Origin: Salinicola lusitanus
Lineage (GTDB): Bacteria; Pseudomonadota; Gammaproteobacteria; Pseudomonadales; Halomonadaceae
Direction of reading: 5' to 3'
Length of the DNA: 64,000 nucleotides
Assembly (NCBI RefSeq): GCF_003206045.1
Contig: NZ_PZJM01000006.1
Location: 242,781 to 306,780, forward strand
Part shown: piece after piece, positions 8,050 to 16,266 of the stretch
Layout: the number at the start of each line of letters is the position of its first letter
Numbering within the stretch: position 1 is the stretch's first letter
Position numbers and translations under genes: made by a program
The notes under the pieces: model-generated
What the model saw: the letters and a program-made list of their open reading frames with translations, nothing else
What the model was told of the DNA's origin: nothing
The model's database searches: none

Positions 8050-9741
8050 ATGTCTGCCTTCGATCATCGCAAGTATCGCCCGGCTCCCCGGGTACCCGCC
8101 TTCGACCGCCAGTGGCCGGATCGTGATCTCGATCACGCTCCGATCTGGGTCAGCGAAGACCTGCGCGATGGCAATCAGGCACTACTGGAACCGATGAGCG
8201 TCGAGCAGAAGAAGCGGTTCTGGCATCAGATCGTCAAGGTGGGGATCAAGGAAGTCATGGTGGGGTTTCCGTCGGCGAGCCAGCCCGACTACGACTTCGT
8301 TCGCTGGTTGATCGAGGATGAGCAGATCCCCGATGACGTTACCATTGCCGTGTTGGTGCAGTGTCGCGAGCATCTGATCGAGAAGACTTTCGAGTCGCTG
8401 GTCGGTGCCAAGCGCGCCATCGTCCACCTCTATAACTCGACCTCGACCGTGCAGCGCGAGCGGGTGTTCGAGATGGATCGCGATGGCATCGTCGATATCG
8501 CGGTGCAGGGGGCGACCTGGGTCAAGACCTATGCCGAGCGCTACCCGGACGTGGACTGGCGGTTCGAGTACACCCCCGAGAGCTTTTCCAGCACCGAGAT
8601 CGACTTCTCGCTGCGCATCTGCGAAGCGGTCATGGACGTCTGGCAACCGACCCCGAGTCGCAAGTGCATTCTCAACCTGCCGACCACGGTCGAAGTGGCG
8701 GGGCCGCACCATCACGCCGATCAGATCGAGTATTTCTGCCAGCACATCAAGAATCGCGACAGCGTCATCATCTCGATTCATACCCACAACGATCGCGGCG
8801 GGGCGGTCGCCTCCGCGGAACTGGCATTGCTGGCCGGTGCCGAGCGCGTCGAAGGTACACTGCTGGGCAACGGCGAGCGTACCGGCAACATGGATATCGT
8901 CACTCTGGCGATGAACCTCTACAGCCAGGGGATCGATCCGGAACTCGACCTGTCGCGGCCGGACGAAATCATCGAAGTGGTCAACGAGTGCACCAACATC
9001 CCGATTCACCCCCGCCATCCCTGGGTCGGCGAGATGGTCTACACCGCCTTCTCCGGCAGTCATCAGGATGCGATCCGCAAATCGCTCAAGAAGCAGAAAC
9101 CGGATGAGCCGTGGCAGGTGGCCTATCTGCCGATCGACCCCCATGACATTGGTCGCGACTACCAGGCAGTGATCCGGGTCAACAGCCAGTCCGGCAAGGG
9201 CGGCATGGCGTTCCTGCTCGAGCGCGACTACGGCATCAGCCTGCCGCGCTGGATGATGCTGGCGCTGGCGCCTTACGTGCAGCAGGAGAGCGAGAAGCGG
9301 GCCAGCGAACTCTCCAGCGAAATCATCCGCCAGGTCATGTTCGACCGGTTCACCAGCGAATCACCGTTGTCGCTGGCCGACTATCGTCTCTCCAAAGGGC
9401 AGGACGAAGGCATCGAGGTGACCCTGTGGCAGGGCGCCGAGACGCTGCGTCTCTCCGGCAAGGGCAACGGCGCGATGTCCTCCTTCACCGACGCGTGGCA
9501 GAAGCATTCCGGCGTCAGTGTCGGCATCATCGACTACGCCGAGCACTCGCTGGGGGGCGACAGCGAGGCCAACGCCATTGCGTTCGTCCAGCTCAATGTC
9601 GACGGGCAGCGCGTCTGCGCCGTCGCCGAGGACAGCGACACCGTCAGTGCTTCGCTCAAGGCGATCCTCTCCGGGATCAACCTGGCCGGAGCGCAACGGG
9701 AGTCGCAGGCAAGCGATTCGCGTGCGACCACCGTCGACTGA
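8050..9741 (+). CDS. leuA: 2-Isopropylmalate synthase (long form)
   Basis: First committed step of leucine synthesis: acetyl-CoA plus 2-oxoisovalerate gives 2-isopropylmalate. The 563-residue protein is the long form found in pseudomonads and actinobacteria. The catalytic barrel shows DLRDGNQALLEPM near residue 37, the metal-ligand HTHNDRGG region, and GNGERTGN. A C-terminal LeuA dimer domain carries leucine feedback. I chose the ATG at 8050 because AGGATGG lies five bases before it; an ATG at 8041 is possible. leuCDB lie about 43 kb away, so the pathway is split. The gene is divergent from an Lrp-family regulator and is followed by a strong hairpin. Confidence 0.96.
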   Translation: MSAFDHRKYRPAPRVPAFDRQWPDRDLDHAPIWVSEDLRDGNQALLEPMSVEQKKRFWHQIVKVGIKEVMVGFPSASQPDYDFVRWLIEDEQIPDDVTIAVLVQCREHLIEKTFESLVGAKRAIVHLYNSTSTVQRERVFEMDRDGIVDIAVQGATWVKTYAERYPDVDWRFEYTPESFSSTEIDFSLRICEAVMDVWQPTPSRKCILNLPTTVEVAGPHHHADQIEYFCQHIKNRDSVIISIHTHNDRGGAVASAELALLAGAERVEGTLLGNGERTGNMDIVTLAMNLYSQGIDPELDLSRPDEIIEVVNECTNIPIHPRHPWVGEMVYTAFSGSHQDAIRKSLKKQKPDEPWQVAYLPIDPHDIGRDYQAVIRVNSQSGKGGMAFLLERDYGISLPRWMMLALAPYVQQESEKRASELSSEIIRQVMFDRFTSESPLSLADYRLSKGQDEGIEVTLWQGAETLRLSGKGNGAMSSFTDAWQKHSGVSVGIIDYAEHSLGGDSEANAIAFVQLNVDGQRVCAVAEDSDTVSASLKAILSGINLAGAQRESQASDSRATTVD

Positions 9742-9769
9742 GCGTCACCGACACCCACGTCGCAAGACG

Positions 9770-9796
9770 AGAAGGGCGCCCACTGGGCGCCCTTCT
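9770..9796. terminator. Bidirectional terminator hairpin after leuA
   Basis: AGAAGGGCGCC (9770-9780) pairs perfectly with GGCGCCCTTCT (9786-9796) over a five-base loop. The T-tract is short on both strands. It sits between leuA and the convergent FlgO-type gene. Confidence 0.7.
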
Positions 9797-9827
9797 GCGT
9801 TTGCCACTCTGGTGCCATCGGCCTGAT

Positions 9828-10376
9828 TCAGGGGTAGCTGGGCGGCAGCAGCGTGCGTAGATCATTGTTGAGCGGCAGCTCGAAGCTGGTCGCGCCGAGG
9901 ATGGCGCGATCGGCGATACGCACCACCCGGACATTGACGAACAGCCGGTCCTGGGCCCGGGCGTAGGTGCCCACCAGCACCGCGCTGGCGTCGTAATCCT
10001 GACTCAGCCGCTGCACGTTACGCGACAGGATCAGCTCGCCGGTATTCTCCTCGATGTAGAGGCTATTGCGCAGCTTGACCTCGATCACTGGCACGCCCGA
10101 CTCGACCAGCCGTGAGACGAACATTTCGCTCAAGGTGCGGCCCAGGGTCGAGGATTGCCCGAGGTGGTCGACGTCGACGAAAGTGGTGGCGACCAGCGGC
10201 GCGCTGTCATCGAGCCGCCCCCGACTATTCTCGACCAAGGACTTGGCCGCTGCGTCGACCCGCTCCAGGGTAGTCGGCTGATGAGGGGGGGCGTTGGGGG
10301 CGAGCGCCGAGCAGCCCGCCAGTGCCGCCACCAGCAGCACGAGCAGCCAACGCCGAGCGCGGCAAGATAGGGACAT
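9828..10376 (-). CDS. FlgO family outer-membrane lipoprotein
   Basis: A 182-residue lipoprotein with lipobox LAGC and Cys22, followed by a FlgO-type domain: LVATTFVDVDHLGQSSTLGRTLSEMFVSRL and a terminal block with ASAVLVGTYARAQDRLFVNVRVVRI. In Vibrio, FlgO is needed for the outer-membrane ring of sheathed polar flagella; many relatives are uncharacterised. It lies 23 bases after another lipoprotein gene, and an earlier in-frame ATG (10406) overlaps that gene's stop codon, so the start is a choice; I took the one that gives a compact signal peptide. The sigma-28 type site at 11207-11233 suggests motility control. Confidence 0.75.
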   Translation of the reverse strand: MSLSCRARRWLLVLLVAALAGCSALAPNAPPHQPTTLERVDAAAKSLVENSRGRLDDSAPLVATTFVDVDHLGQSSTLGRTLSEMFVSRLVESGVPVIEVKLRNSLYIEENTGELILSRNVQRLSQDYDASAVLVGTYARAQDRLFVNVRVVRIADRAILGATSFELPLNNDLRTLLPPSYP

Positions 10377-10399
10377 CGCGGAACTCTCTCTGCTTTGGC

Positions 10400-11065
10400 T
10401 TACCATTGCGACGATACCTTGAGCTGGCCGGCAGCCGACGCTTGGCCGTACTGGCCGCTATCGCCGGGATTGATGTAGTAGAGGTTGGAGGAGGAGTAGA
10501 GCAGGGTCTGATACTCGTCGGCCTGAACCGTGATGATCACCTCCTCGTCGCTCTCAGACGTCCAGCTGCCGCTGAACAGGTCGACCAGCCCGGCGGCGGG
10601 GATCAGCGCCAGCGCGGGCTCGCGCCAGTGGTTGAACGGTATCGTCGCCACCGCGATGCCCGCTGCCAGTGCGGTCAACGCGCCCTGGGGTGGGCGGATC
10701 GGCTGGCGATCCCGGTGCGCCACGACCTGCACATCGAAGGTGACGGTGGCTGCGCCGAGATCGCTGGTTCTGACCGTGGCGCCCTGTTTCACCAGTTCGC
10801 TGGTCAGCAACGAGCGAAAGCCGCGACTGAAGGCGGTTTCGGTCTCGGGGGGCTTGATATAAAGCGCGCGCCGGTCGAGCCGACGGTCGGCCATGATGGC
10901 CCGGGCCTCGTGCTGCGCCAGTACCTCCCAATGATAGGCGGCCTGCATGCGCTGCTGGGTGGTCGCCGGGTAGGTGGTGGCCAGCGGGGCCTGGGAGGTA
11001 TTGACGCCGAAGCAGCCGGAGAGTGCGGCCGCGCCACAGACTATGGCCCAGGTCCTGAATGACAT
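10400..11065 (-). CDS. Uncharacterised lipoprotein paired with the FlgO-type gene
   Basis: A 221-residue lipoprotein: lipobox LSGC with Cys18 after a short signal peptide. The mature part has a helical stretch (QQRMQAAYHWEVLAQHEARAIM), a segment similar in style to FlgO-type domains (RGFRSLLTSELVKQGATV), and a hydrophobic, glycine/alanine-rich hairpin near residues 130-160 that could lie in or on the membrane. I do not recognise the family. It is first in a two-gene transcript with the FlgO-type gene and lies downstream of a sigma-28 type promoter, so an envelope role connected with flagella is an inference. Confidence 0.7.
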   Translation of the reverse strand: MSFRTWAIVCGAAALSGCFGVNTSQAPLATTYPATTQQRMQAAYHWEVLAQHEARAIMADRRLDRRALYIKPPETETAFSRGFRSLLTSELVKQGATVRTSDLGAATVTFDVQVVAHRDRQPIRPPQGALTALAAGIAVATIPFNHWREPALALIPAAGLVDLFSGSWTSESDEEVIITVQADEYQTLLYSSSNLYYINPGDSGQYGQASAAGQLKVSSQW

Positions 11066-11206
11066 GAATGCAATGTTCCCGTTCGCTGTTCGTGACTCGA
11101 TGTGGGCTCGAGGATTGTTGGGCCTGTCCCCCACGCGCCCCGTCCCTCCGGGCTGCGCGTCAAATACGCCCAGGCTTCGATGCGTGGCTGGATAGGGAAA
11201 CGATCC

Positions 11207-11233
11207 TTATCGGCGTCTCGCGCCTTGCCTTGA
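11207..11233 (-). promoter_or_regulatory. Sigma-28 (FliA) type promoter for the lipoprotein/FlgO pair
   Basis: On the reverse strand, TCAAGGCA, an 11-base spacer and a perfect GCCGATAA (11214 down to 11207) match the flagellar consensus, with TNAAG kept in the -35. The start would be near 11200, giving a leader of about 135 bases to the ATG at 11065. No other gene on that strand could use it. Confidence 0.65.
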
Positions 11234-11343
11234 CGCATTTGTCGCGGCAACGCGGCTCGCGGCGTATCGCGTGAGCAGGCCCTAGGCCTGTATCGGCGAG
11301 CGGGCGGCAGGACTTGAATCGACCGGCGGCCTTGAAGTGCAAG

Positions 11344-11363
11344 GCGGGCGCCGGGACGCCCGC
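11344..11363. terminator. Hairpin after the FNT channel gene
   Basis: GCGGGCG (11344-11350) pairs with CGCCCGC (11357-11363) over a six-base loop, 20 bases past the stop of the reverse-strand FNT gene. There is no T-tract, so it may stabilise or pause rather than terminate. The rest of the 11066-11383 gap shows only the sigma-28 type site. Confidence 0.4.
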
Positions 11364-11383
11364 GGTATTTCCACACTCAGGCT

Positions 11384-12232
11384 TCAGCGATCGCTATCGC
11401 TGCGGATCTGGGCGTGGCTGATCAGGGCGAAGATGAAGGTGCCTCCGACCACATTGCCGAGCAGGGTCGGGAAGCCGAAATGGAAGAGATATTCCGACCA
11501 GTCGGCATGGCCGGAGAAGACCAGGTACATCACCTCGGTGGAGCCGACGATGATATGGGTGAACTCGCCGATCGCGACGAGGTAGGTCACGATCAGGATG
11601 ACCCAGATCTTGGCGCTTCCCGCGCTGGGCAGCAGCCAGACCATTGTCGCGATCATCCACCCGGCCACGATGCCCTTGGCGAACATCTGCATCGGCGTGT
11701 TCTCGAGAATATGTTCGCCCAGGGTCAGAAACGCCTCGTGGGTCTCCAGCGAGAAGATCGGCAGCGCCAGGATGGCCCAGGCGGAGACGGCGACACCGAC
11801 CAGGTTGCCGATCAGCACCACGCCCCACAGCCGGAGCAGGCACATGAACTTGCCGAGCCGGGGCTGGCTCATCACGGGAAGCACTGCCGTCACGGTATTT
11901 TCGGTGAAGAGCTGCTGGCGCGCCAGGATGACGACCAGGAACCCCACCGTATAGCCCAGCGACTCGACCAGGAAGCCGACGTCGTTTTCCGGCAGATGCG
12001 CGCGCAACAGGCCCTTCGCCAGCATCGAGAAGCTCATCGACAGGCCCGCGGCGATGGCGGACCAGAGCAGCGCCGAGACCGTCCGGCTCAACTCCGTTTC
12101 TCCCTCCTCCCTGATTGATTCGTGTACGGCGGCGGCGCGTGAGGGCAGTTCCTCGTCGTTGAGCTGAAGGTCGTGTTCTTCCTCGTCTTTTTGCACACGG
12201 CTGGGCGGGGTGAGATTGTGGCGTTTGCTCAA
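11384..12232 (-). CDS. Formate/nitrite transporter (FNT) family protein, YfdC-like
   Basis: A 282-residue protein: a charged cytoplasmic N-tail of about 55 residues, then six membrane helices of the FNT fold, which forms pentameric channels for small anions such as formate, nitrite or hydrosulfide. The repeated hydrophobic hairpins (for example RLWGVVLIGNLVGVAVSAW and TPMQMFAKGIVAGWMIATMVWL) are as expected. The long acidic N-tail with HDLQLNDEELPSRAAAVHESI and the sequence style match the YfdC subgroup, whose substrate is unknown. It is divergent from the mgtC-type gene and apparently monocistronic. Confidence 0.88.
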   Translation of the reverse strand: MSKRHNLTPPSRVQKDEEEHDLQLNDEELPSRAAAVHESIREEGETELSRTVSALLWSAIAAGLSMSFSMLAKGLLRAHLPENDVGFLVESLGYTVGFLVVILARQQLFTENTVTAVLPVMSQPRLGKFMCLLRLWGVVLIGNLVGVAVSAWAILALPIFSLETHEAFLTLGEHILENTPMQMFAKGIVAGWMIATMVWLLPSAGSAKIWVILIVTYLVAIGEFTHIIVGSTEVMYLVFSGHADWSEYLFHFGFPTLLGNVVGGTFIFALISHAQIRSDSDR

Positions 12233-12363
12233 GCGTTCGTTCCTTCATGGCTGAAAAGTGGCAAGGCGCGGGTACGGCAAATACCGCCGAGTCTTCTGCG
12301 GTGGCCGGTCACAGCCGCTATGCTTGAACGATAGTCGTAAACACGACAGGGAGATAGCCAAGT

Positions 12364-13059
12364 ATGTCGCCGGAATCCTGGACAATGTTGATTCACTTGG
12401 GATTGGCCTGGCTGGCGGGAAGCCTGATCGGACTGGAGCGGACCTTTCATGGGCGGCCGGCGGGCTTTCGCACCCATGCGCTGGTCTGCGTGTCGTCGGC
12501 CCTGCTGATGATGGTCACGGTCTATCAGTTGCAGTGGCTGGGCACCAACGTTCCGGAAGCGACCGTTCGCACCGATCCCACCCGGATGGCTCAAGGGATC
12601 ATGACCGGGATCGGGTTCCTGGGCGCCGGCGTGATCTTCAAGGAGGGATTGACGGTCCGGGGATTGACCACGGCCGCCTCGATCTGGGTCACATCCACGT
12701 TGGGCATTCTCTATGGCATCGGCTTTCTGTTTCCGGCCGTGGTGGCGACAGTGGTCACCTTGCTGACACTCTCCCTTTTCCGGGTGGTGGAGGGGCGTAT
12801 GCCCAGTCGGATCTTTGCCCGCTGCATCCTGCGTTTCGACAGTGGTAGCGTGATGTCCGAAACGCAGATCCATGACCTGATGGCGTCTCACCGATTCAGG
12901 GTCGAGAGCCTGAGCTACCGGACGCGCGACGATGGCCGGCAGTTCGAGTACCGCCTGATGTTGCGCACGCATGACCGTAAGTACATCCCGCCGCTGGCCG
13001 CCGATCTTCGAGAGCATGATCGGCTGCTGGAGTTCCAGCTCTCTCCGACTGGGGATTGA
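12364..13059 (+). CDS. MgtC/SapB family inner-membrane protein
   Basis: A 231-residue protein with the MgtC membrane core: GSLIGLERTFHGRPAGFRTHALVCVSSA near residues 18-45, the DPTRMAQGIMTGIGFLGAGVIFKEG loop near 74-100 and VRGLTTAASIW. Residues 150-231 form a soluble C-terminal ACT-like domain (VMSETQIHDLMASHRFRVESLSYRTRDDG). MgtC proteins in pathogens restrain F-ATPase or aid growth in low magnesium; the role of environmental relatives is unknown. AGGGAG upstream supports the start. Short gene spacing to the downstream efflux gene, but that gene has its own promoter. Confidence 0.9.
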   Translation: MSPESWTMLIHLGLAWLAGSLIGLERTFHGRPAGFRTHALVCVSSALLMMVTVYQLQWLGTNVPEATVRTDPTRMAQGIMTGIGFLGAGVIFKEGLTVRGLTTAASIWVTSTLGILYGIGFLFPAVVATVVTLLTLSLFRVVEGRMPSRIFARCILRFDSGSVMSETQIHDLMASHRFRVESLSYRTRDDGRQFEYRLMLRTHDRKYIPPLAADLREHDRLLEFQLSPTGD

Positions 13060-13071
13060 TATCGAGAATGG

Positions 13072-13099
13072 TTGTCATTCCCCCGTCAATCGATAGAGT
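13072..13099 (+). promoter_or_regulatory. Sigma-70 type promoter for the Bcr/CflA gene
   Basis: TTGTCA (13072-13077), a 16-base spacer and TAGAGT (13094-13099), ending 30 bases before the ATG at 13129. Confidence 0.5.
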
Positions 13100-13128
13100 A
13101 GGCGCTCCTGAATGGTGGTGAGGCAGTC

Positions 13129-14316
13129 ATGCAGCAACAAGGACGTCCGGCTTTCTGGATATTGATGGGCGCGGTCATGCTGTCGCCACTGGCGATCGAC
13201 ATCTACCTGCCGGCACTGACCGCGATGGCGGCGGAATTCGAGCGTTCCTACGCGGCGATGCAGTTGACCATCACTCTGTTCCTGATGAGCGTCGGTGTCG
13301 GGCAGCTCATGGTCGGCCCGCTGACCGACCGTTTCGGGCGCCGCCCGGTGCTGCTGGGGGGAGCTGCCATCTACATGGTCGCGGCGTTGATCGGTATGTC
13401 GGCCGTGTCGATAGAGATGCTCTACGCTTCCCGCGTGCTCCAGGGGTTTGGGGCCTGCGCCTCCGTCACGGTGGCCTTTGCGGCAGTGCGTGACAGCTAT
13501 CCTCCCATCGAGGGCGCCAAGCTCTACAGTTATCTCAACGGTTCGCTGACGCTGGTGCCCTCACTGGCGCCGGTACTGGGCGGGGCCCTGACAGTATGGC
13601 TGGGGTGGCGGAGCAACTTTGCCTTCATGACCGGGTTCGCGGGGCTGTTGTGGCTGGGAGCCTGCTGGCGATTCGGGGAGACACGGCCCCATGACACGCT
13701 GATCGAACGGCGTCTCTATCGCTGGTCGCGCTATCGCCCGGTACTGTTCCATCGGCGGTTTCTCTACTATGCCATTCTCGTCAGCACGATGATGGCCGCC
13801 ATTCTGGTTTATGTGTCCGCAGCGCCGGTGGTGATGATGGACCGGCTGCGGCAGCCGGAATGGGTCTTCAGCCTCTGGTTTGGTGGCAATGCCCTGGTCA
13901 GTACCGTGGCGTTCTTCGTCGTGCCCCGGTTGATGGCACGCTGGGGGCGCAGGCCGACCGTGCAGCGGGGGCTGGTCGTCGTCGTGGGCGGGGGCGCCCT
14001 GATCGCCGGCCTGTACTGGGGGTTGCCGGTTTCCGTACTCACCTTCATGGGCCCCGTGGCGCTGCTGTCGGTGGGATTCTCGATGGTGCTGGGGGCTGCG
14101 GCGAGCCTGGCGCTGGAGCCGTTCCCTCTACGGGCGGGGACCGCGGCAGCATTGCTGGGCGCCATTCAACTGGGCGGTGGCGCGTCGATGGCAACCCTGT
14201 TGCTGATCACGCCGCTGGCACCGCAGACGTCGTTGGCACTGATATGTTGTGGTGGCGGTTTGGCGTTGTGGGTGGTCGGAAGAAGATTGGCGGACGCCAC
14301 CACCGCCGGCGAGTGA
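13129..14316 (+). CDS. Bcr/CflA family drug-resistance MFS transporter
   Basis: A 395-residue major facilitator protein with 12 predicted membrane helices, of the drug:proton antiporter subfamily exemplified by Bcr and CflA. The subfamily marks are DIYLPALTAMAAEF in helix 1, GQLMVGPLTDRFGRRPVLL (motif A) near residues 62-80, and the antiporter-type motif C region SLTLVPSLAPVLGGAL. It would export small toxic compounds from the cytoplasm by proton exchange; which ones cannot be told. Start fixed by GTGAGG upstream of the ATG. No regulator lies beside it. Confidence 0.92.
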   Translation: MQQQGRPAFWILMGAVMLSPLAIDIYLPALTAMAAEFERSYAAMQLTITLFLMSVGVGQLMVGPLTDRFGRRPVLLGGAAIYMVAALIGMSAVSIEMLYASRVLQGFGACASVTVAFAAVRDSYPPIEGAKLYSYLNGSLTLVPSLAPVLGGALTVWLGWRSNFAFMTGFAGLLWLGACWRFGETRPHDTLIERRLYRWSRYRPVLFHRRFLYYAILVSTMMAAILVYVSAAPVVMMDRLRQPEWVFSLWFGGNALVSTVAFFVVPRLMARWGRRPTVQRGLVVVVGGGALIAGLYWGLPVSVLTFMGPVALLSVGFSMVLGAAASLALEPFPLRAGTAAALLGAIQLGGGASMATLLLITPLAPQTSLALICCGGGLALWVVGRRLADATTAGE

Positions 14317-14517
14317 CCCGATCGGTGGCGGCGTTTGCCTCGCCTTCGGGAGCGTCGGCGTGGTGCGGGACGCCGCCGCGTTGGCGCGAGGTTTAACACG
14401 TCGAATATCGGTATGGCGCCAACGCGCTAGAATGAGCGGGTTCGTCGTATCGACAGCGCAAGATTTCACGGCACGGCCGAGATGAATCGACCGGCCCCGG
14501 GAAAGGACGAGACAGGT

Positions 14518-15441
14518 ATGGCCAGTCATGGCAAGGAAAGCACATGGTTGATACTCAACGGTAAATCGGCCCAGCAGCCCGAGATTCGCGACGCGGTCGA
14601 GGAGCTTCGCCGTCAAGGTCACGATCTTCAGGTTCGGGTCACCTGGGAGGGTGGCGATGGCGTCTGGATGGTGGATGCCGCGGTAGCGGGTGGCGCCGCG
14701 AGAATCATCGCCGGCGGTGGCGATGGCTCGATCAACGAGATCGTCGCCGGGCTGATGCGCCAGCCTCCGGAGCGTCGCCCGGCTCTCGGCATCCTGCCGC
14801 TGGGCAGCGCCAACGACTTCGCCCACGGCCTGAACCTGCCGATGGGTCCGCGTGACGCCTTGAAGCTGGCCCTGACCGGCAGCGTCCGGCAGGTGGATGT
14901 CGGCAAGCTCGATGACGAGGCCTTCGTCAATGTGGCGTCCGGCGGGTTCGGTGCCGAGATCACGACTTCCACGCCGGTAGGATTGAAGAGACTGCTGGGT
15001 GGCGGTGCCTACTCGCTGATGGGCATGTTGAAAGCGTGGAATTACCAGCCCTTCGAAGGTCACATGCGCTGGCCGGAGGGGGAAGCGCGGGTTCCGCTCT
15101 TCATGCTGGCCATCGGTAACGGATGCCAGGCCGGTGGAGGGCAACGCCTGGCGCCTTCCGCGAGATTGGACGATGGTCTGCTCGAACTGCTGTTCGTGCG
15201 TCACTTCAACTCGTTGGGCGAGTTGAAGCGCATCATCGATGAACTCGAGAACCTCCCGCAGGATGGGGAGTTCGTGCGCTATCTTCGTGTGCCATGGGTC
15301 GAGTTCGATAGCGACGGCGCTTTCCCTCTCAATCTCGATGGTGAGCCACGGCGGTACGAGCACTTCCGGGCCTCGCTCGATCGCGAGGCCTTACCGCTGG
15401 TGGTTCCCGAAGACTGCCCCTTGCTGCGTCGTGCCGGTTGA
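14518..15441 (+). CDS. yegS: Lipid kinase YegS-type
   Basis: Diacylglycerol-kinase-fold enzyme; E. coli YegS phosphorylates phosphatidylglycerol in vitro. The protein (307 residues from the ATG at 14518) aligns end to end with YegS: TWLILNGKSAQQPEIR at the start, the nucleotide loop GGGDG (residues 66-70) with SINEIVAGL, LGILPLGSANDFAHGL, GNGCQAGGGQRLAPSARLDDGLLEL and the terminal PEDCPLLR. An upstream in-frame ATG at 14482 would add 12 residues not seen in YegS, and AGGAC precedes 14518. The deaminase gene follows 59 bases later in the same direction. Confidence 0.92.
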   Translation: MASHGKESTWLILNGKSAQQPEIRDAVEELRRQGHDLQVRVTWEGGDGVWMVDAAVAGGAARIIAGGGDGSINEIVAGLMRQPPERRPALGILPLGSANDFAHGLNLPMGPRDALKLALTGSVRQVDVGKLDDEAFVNVASGGFGAEITTSTPVGLKRLLGGGAYSLMGMLKAWNYQPFEGHMRWPEGEARVPLFMLAIGNGCQAGGGQRLAPSARLDDGLLELLFVRHFNSLGELKRIIDELENLPQDGEFVRYLRVPWVEFDSDGAFPLNLDGEPRRYEHFRASLDREALPLVVPEDCPLLRRAG

Positions 15442-15500
15442 TACCGGCCCGCGACAGGACGGCGTCACAATCCGATCAACGTGCTAGAGGAGAGCTCGAC

Positions 15501-15941
15501 GTGGATGAATTCATGCAGGCGGCGGTCGAACAGGCGAGGCGCAGTCTCGACGAGGGGGGCGTGCCGATCGGGTCTGTCCTGGTCCACCGGGGTGAGATCA
15601 TCGGGCGAGGGCACAATCAGCGCCAGCAGCGGGGGAGTGCCATTCTTCACGGCGAGATGGATGCCTTGGAGAATGCAGGTCGCCTCCCGGCTTCTGTCTA
15701 TCGGGATTCGACGCTCTACACGACCTTGTCGCCATGCTCGATGTGCAGCGGCGCGATCCTGCTCTACGGCATACCCAGGATCGTCGTCGGCGAGAATCGA
15801 ACCTTCATGGGCGAAGAGGCGTTGCTCAGAGAGCGTGGGGTTGCAGTCGAGGTCCTCGACGATCCGGTGTGCCGGGAGTTGATGTCACAGTTCATCGCCG
15901 TCCATCCGGAGGTCTGGCACGAAGATATCGGCGAGCCCTGA
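15501..15941 (+). CDS. Cytosine deaminase, yeast Fcy1 type
   Basis: Zinc deaminase converting cytosine to uracil for pyrimidine salvage. The zinc ligands His50 (HGE, proton shuttle Glu52), Cys79 and Cys82 (PCSMC) have the same spacing as in yeast Fcy1, and the sequence tracks Fcy1 throughout: GGVPIGSVLV, IGRGHNQR, GSAILHGE, LYTTLSPCSMCSGAILLYGIPRIVVGEN, and the unusual tail VWHEDIGEP. It is unrelated in fold to the E. coli amidohydrolase CodA. The start is a GTG at 15501 with AGGAG (15488-15492) upstream; 146 residues. The E. coli-type companion permease codB is not nearby. A guanine or related substrate cannot be excluded. Confidence 0.85.
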   Translation: MDEFMQAAVEQARRSLDEGGVPIGSVLVHRGEIIGRGHNQRQQRGSAILHGEMDALENAGRLPASVYRDSTLYTTLSPCSMCSGAILLYGIPRIVVGENRTFMGEEALLRERGVAVEVLDDPVCRELMSQFIAVHPEVWHEDIGEP

Positions 15942-15976
15942 TGGGCCGGGGCGTGTGAGCTTTCGACGCGCCCACT

Positions 15977-16002
15977 AAAAAGCCCACCATCCGGTGGGCT
16001 TT
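15977..16002. terminator. Bidirectional terminator between the deaminase and cold-shock genes
   Basis: AAAGCCCACC (15979-15988) pairs with GGTGGGCTTT (15993-16002). An A-run to the left and Ts to the right let it serve both convergent genes. Confidence 0.8.
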
Positions 16003-16059
16003 GCTCAAGGCGGTGAAACGCTTGGAATCGATCCCTGCGTCTGGAACCTTTCGCCGGTG

Positions 16060-16266
16060 TTAGCCAGCGACCTTGATGTTGGCGGCCTGAAGGCCTTTCT
16101 TGCCCTGAGTGACGTCGAAGGTAACCTTCTGGCCGTCCTGCAGAGTTTTGAAGCCTTCTGCCTGAATTTCGGAGAAGTGCGCGAACAGATCATCGCCGCC
16201 GTCATCGGGAGAGATGAAACCGTAGCCTTTGGTGTCGTTAAACCATTTGACAGTGCCAGTTGCCAT
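16060..16266 (-). CDS. Cold-shock protein, CspA family
   Basis: A 68-residue single cold-shock domain that binds single-stranded RNA or DNA and melts mRNA structure. RNP1 (KGYGFI, residues 13-18) and RNP2 (DLFAHF, residues 26-31) are intact, and the protein begins [16 protein letters not shown] precedes the ATG. The upstream 600 bases up to the TM2 gene hold no other gene, leaving room for the long structured leader typical of cold-induced csp mRNAs. Whether this member is cold-induced or constitutive cannot be judged. Confidence 0.96.
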   Translation of the reverse strand: MATGTVKWFNDTKGYGFISPDDGGDDLFAHFSEIQAEGFKTLQDGQKVTFDVTQGKKGLQAANIKVAG

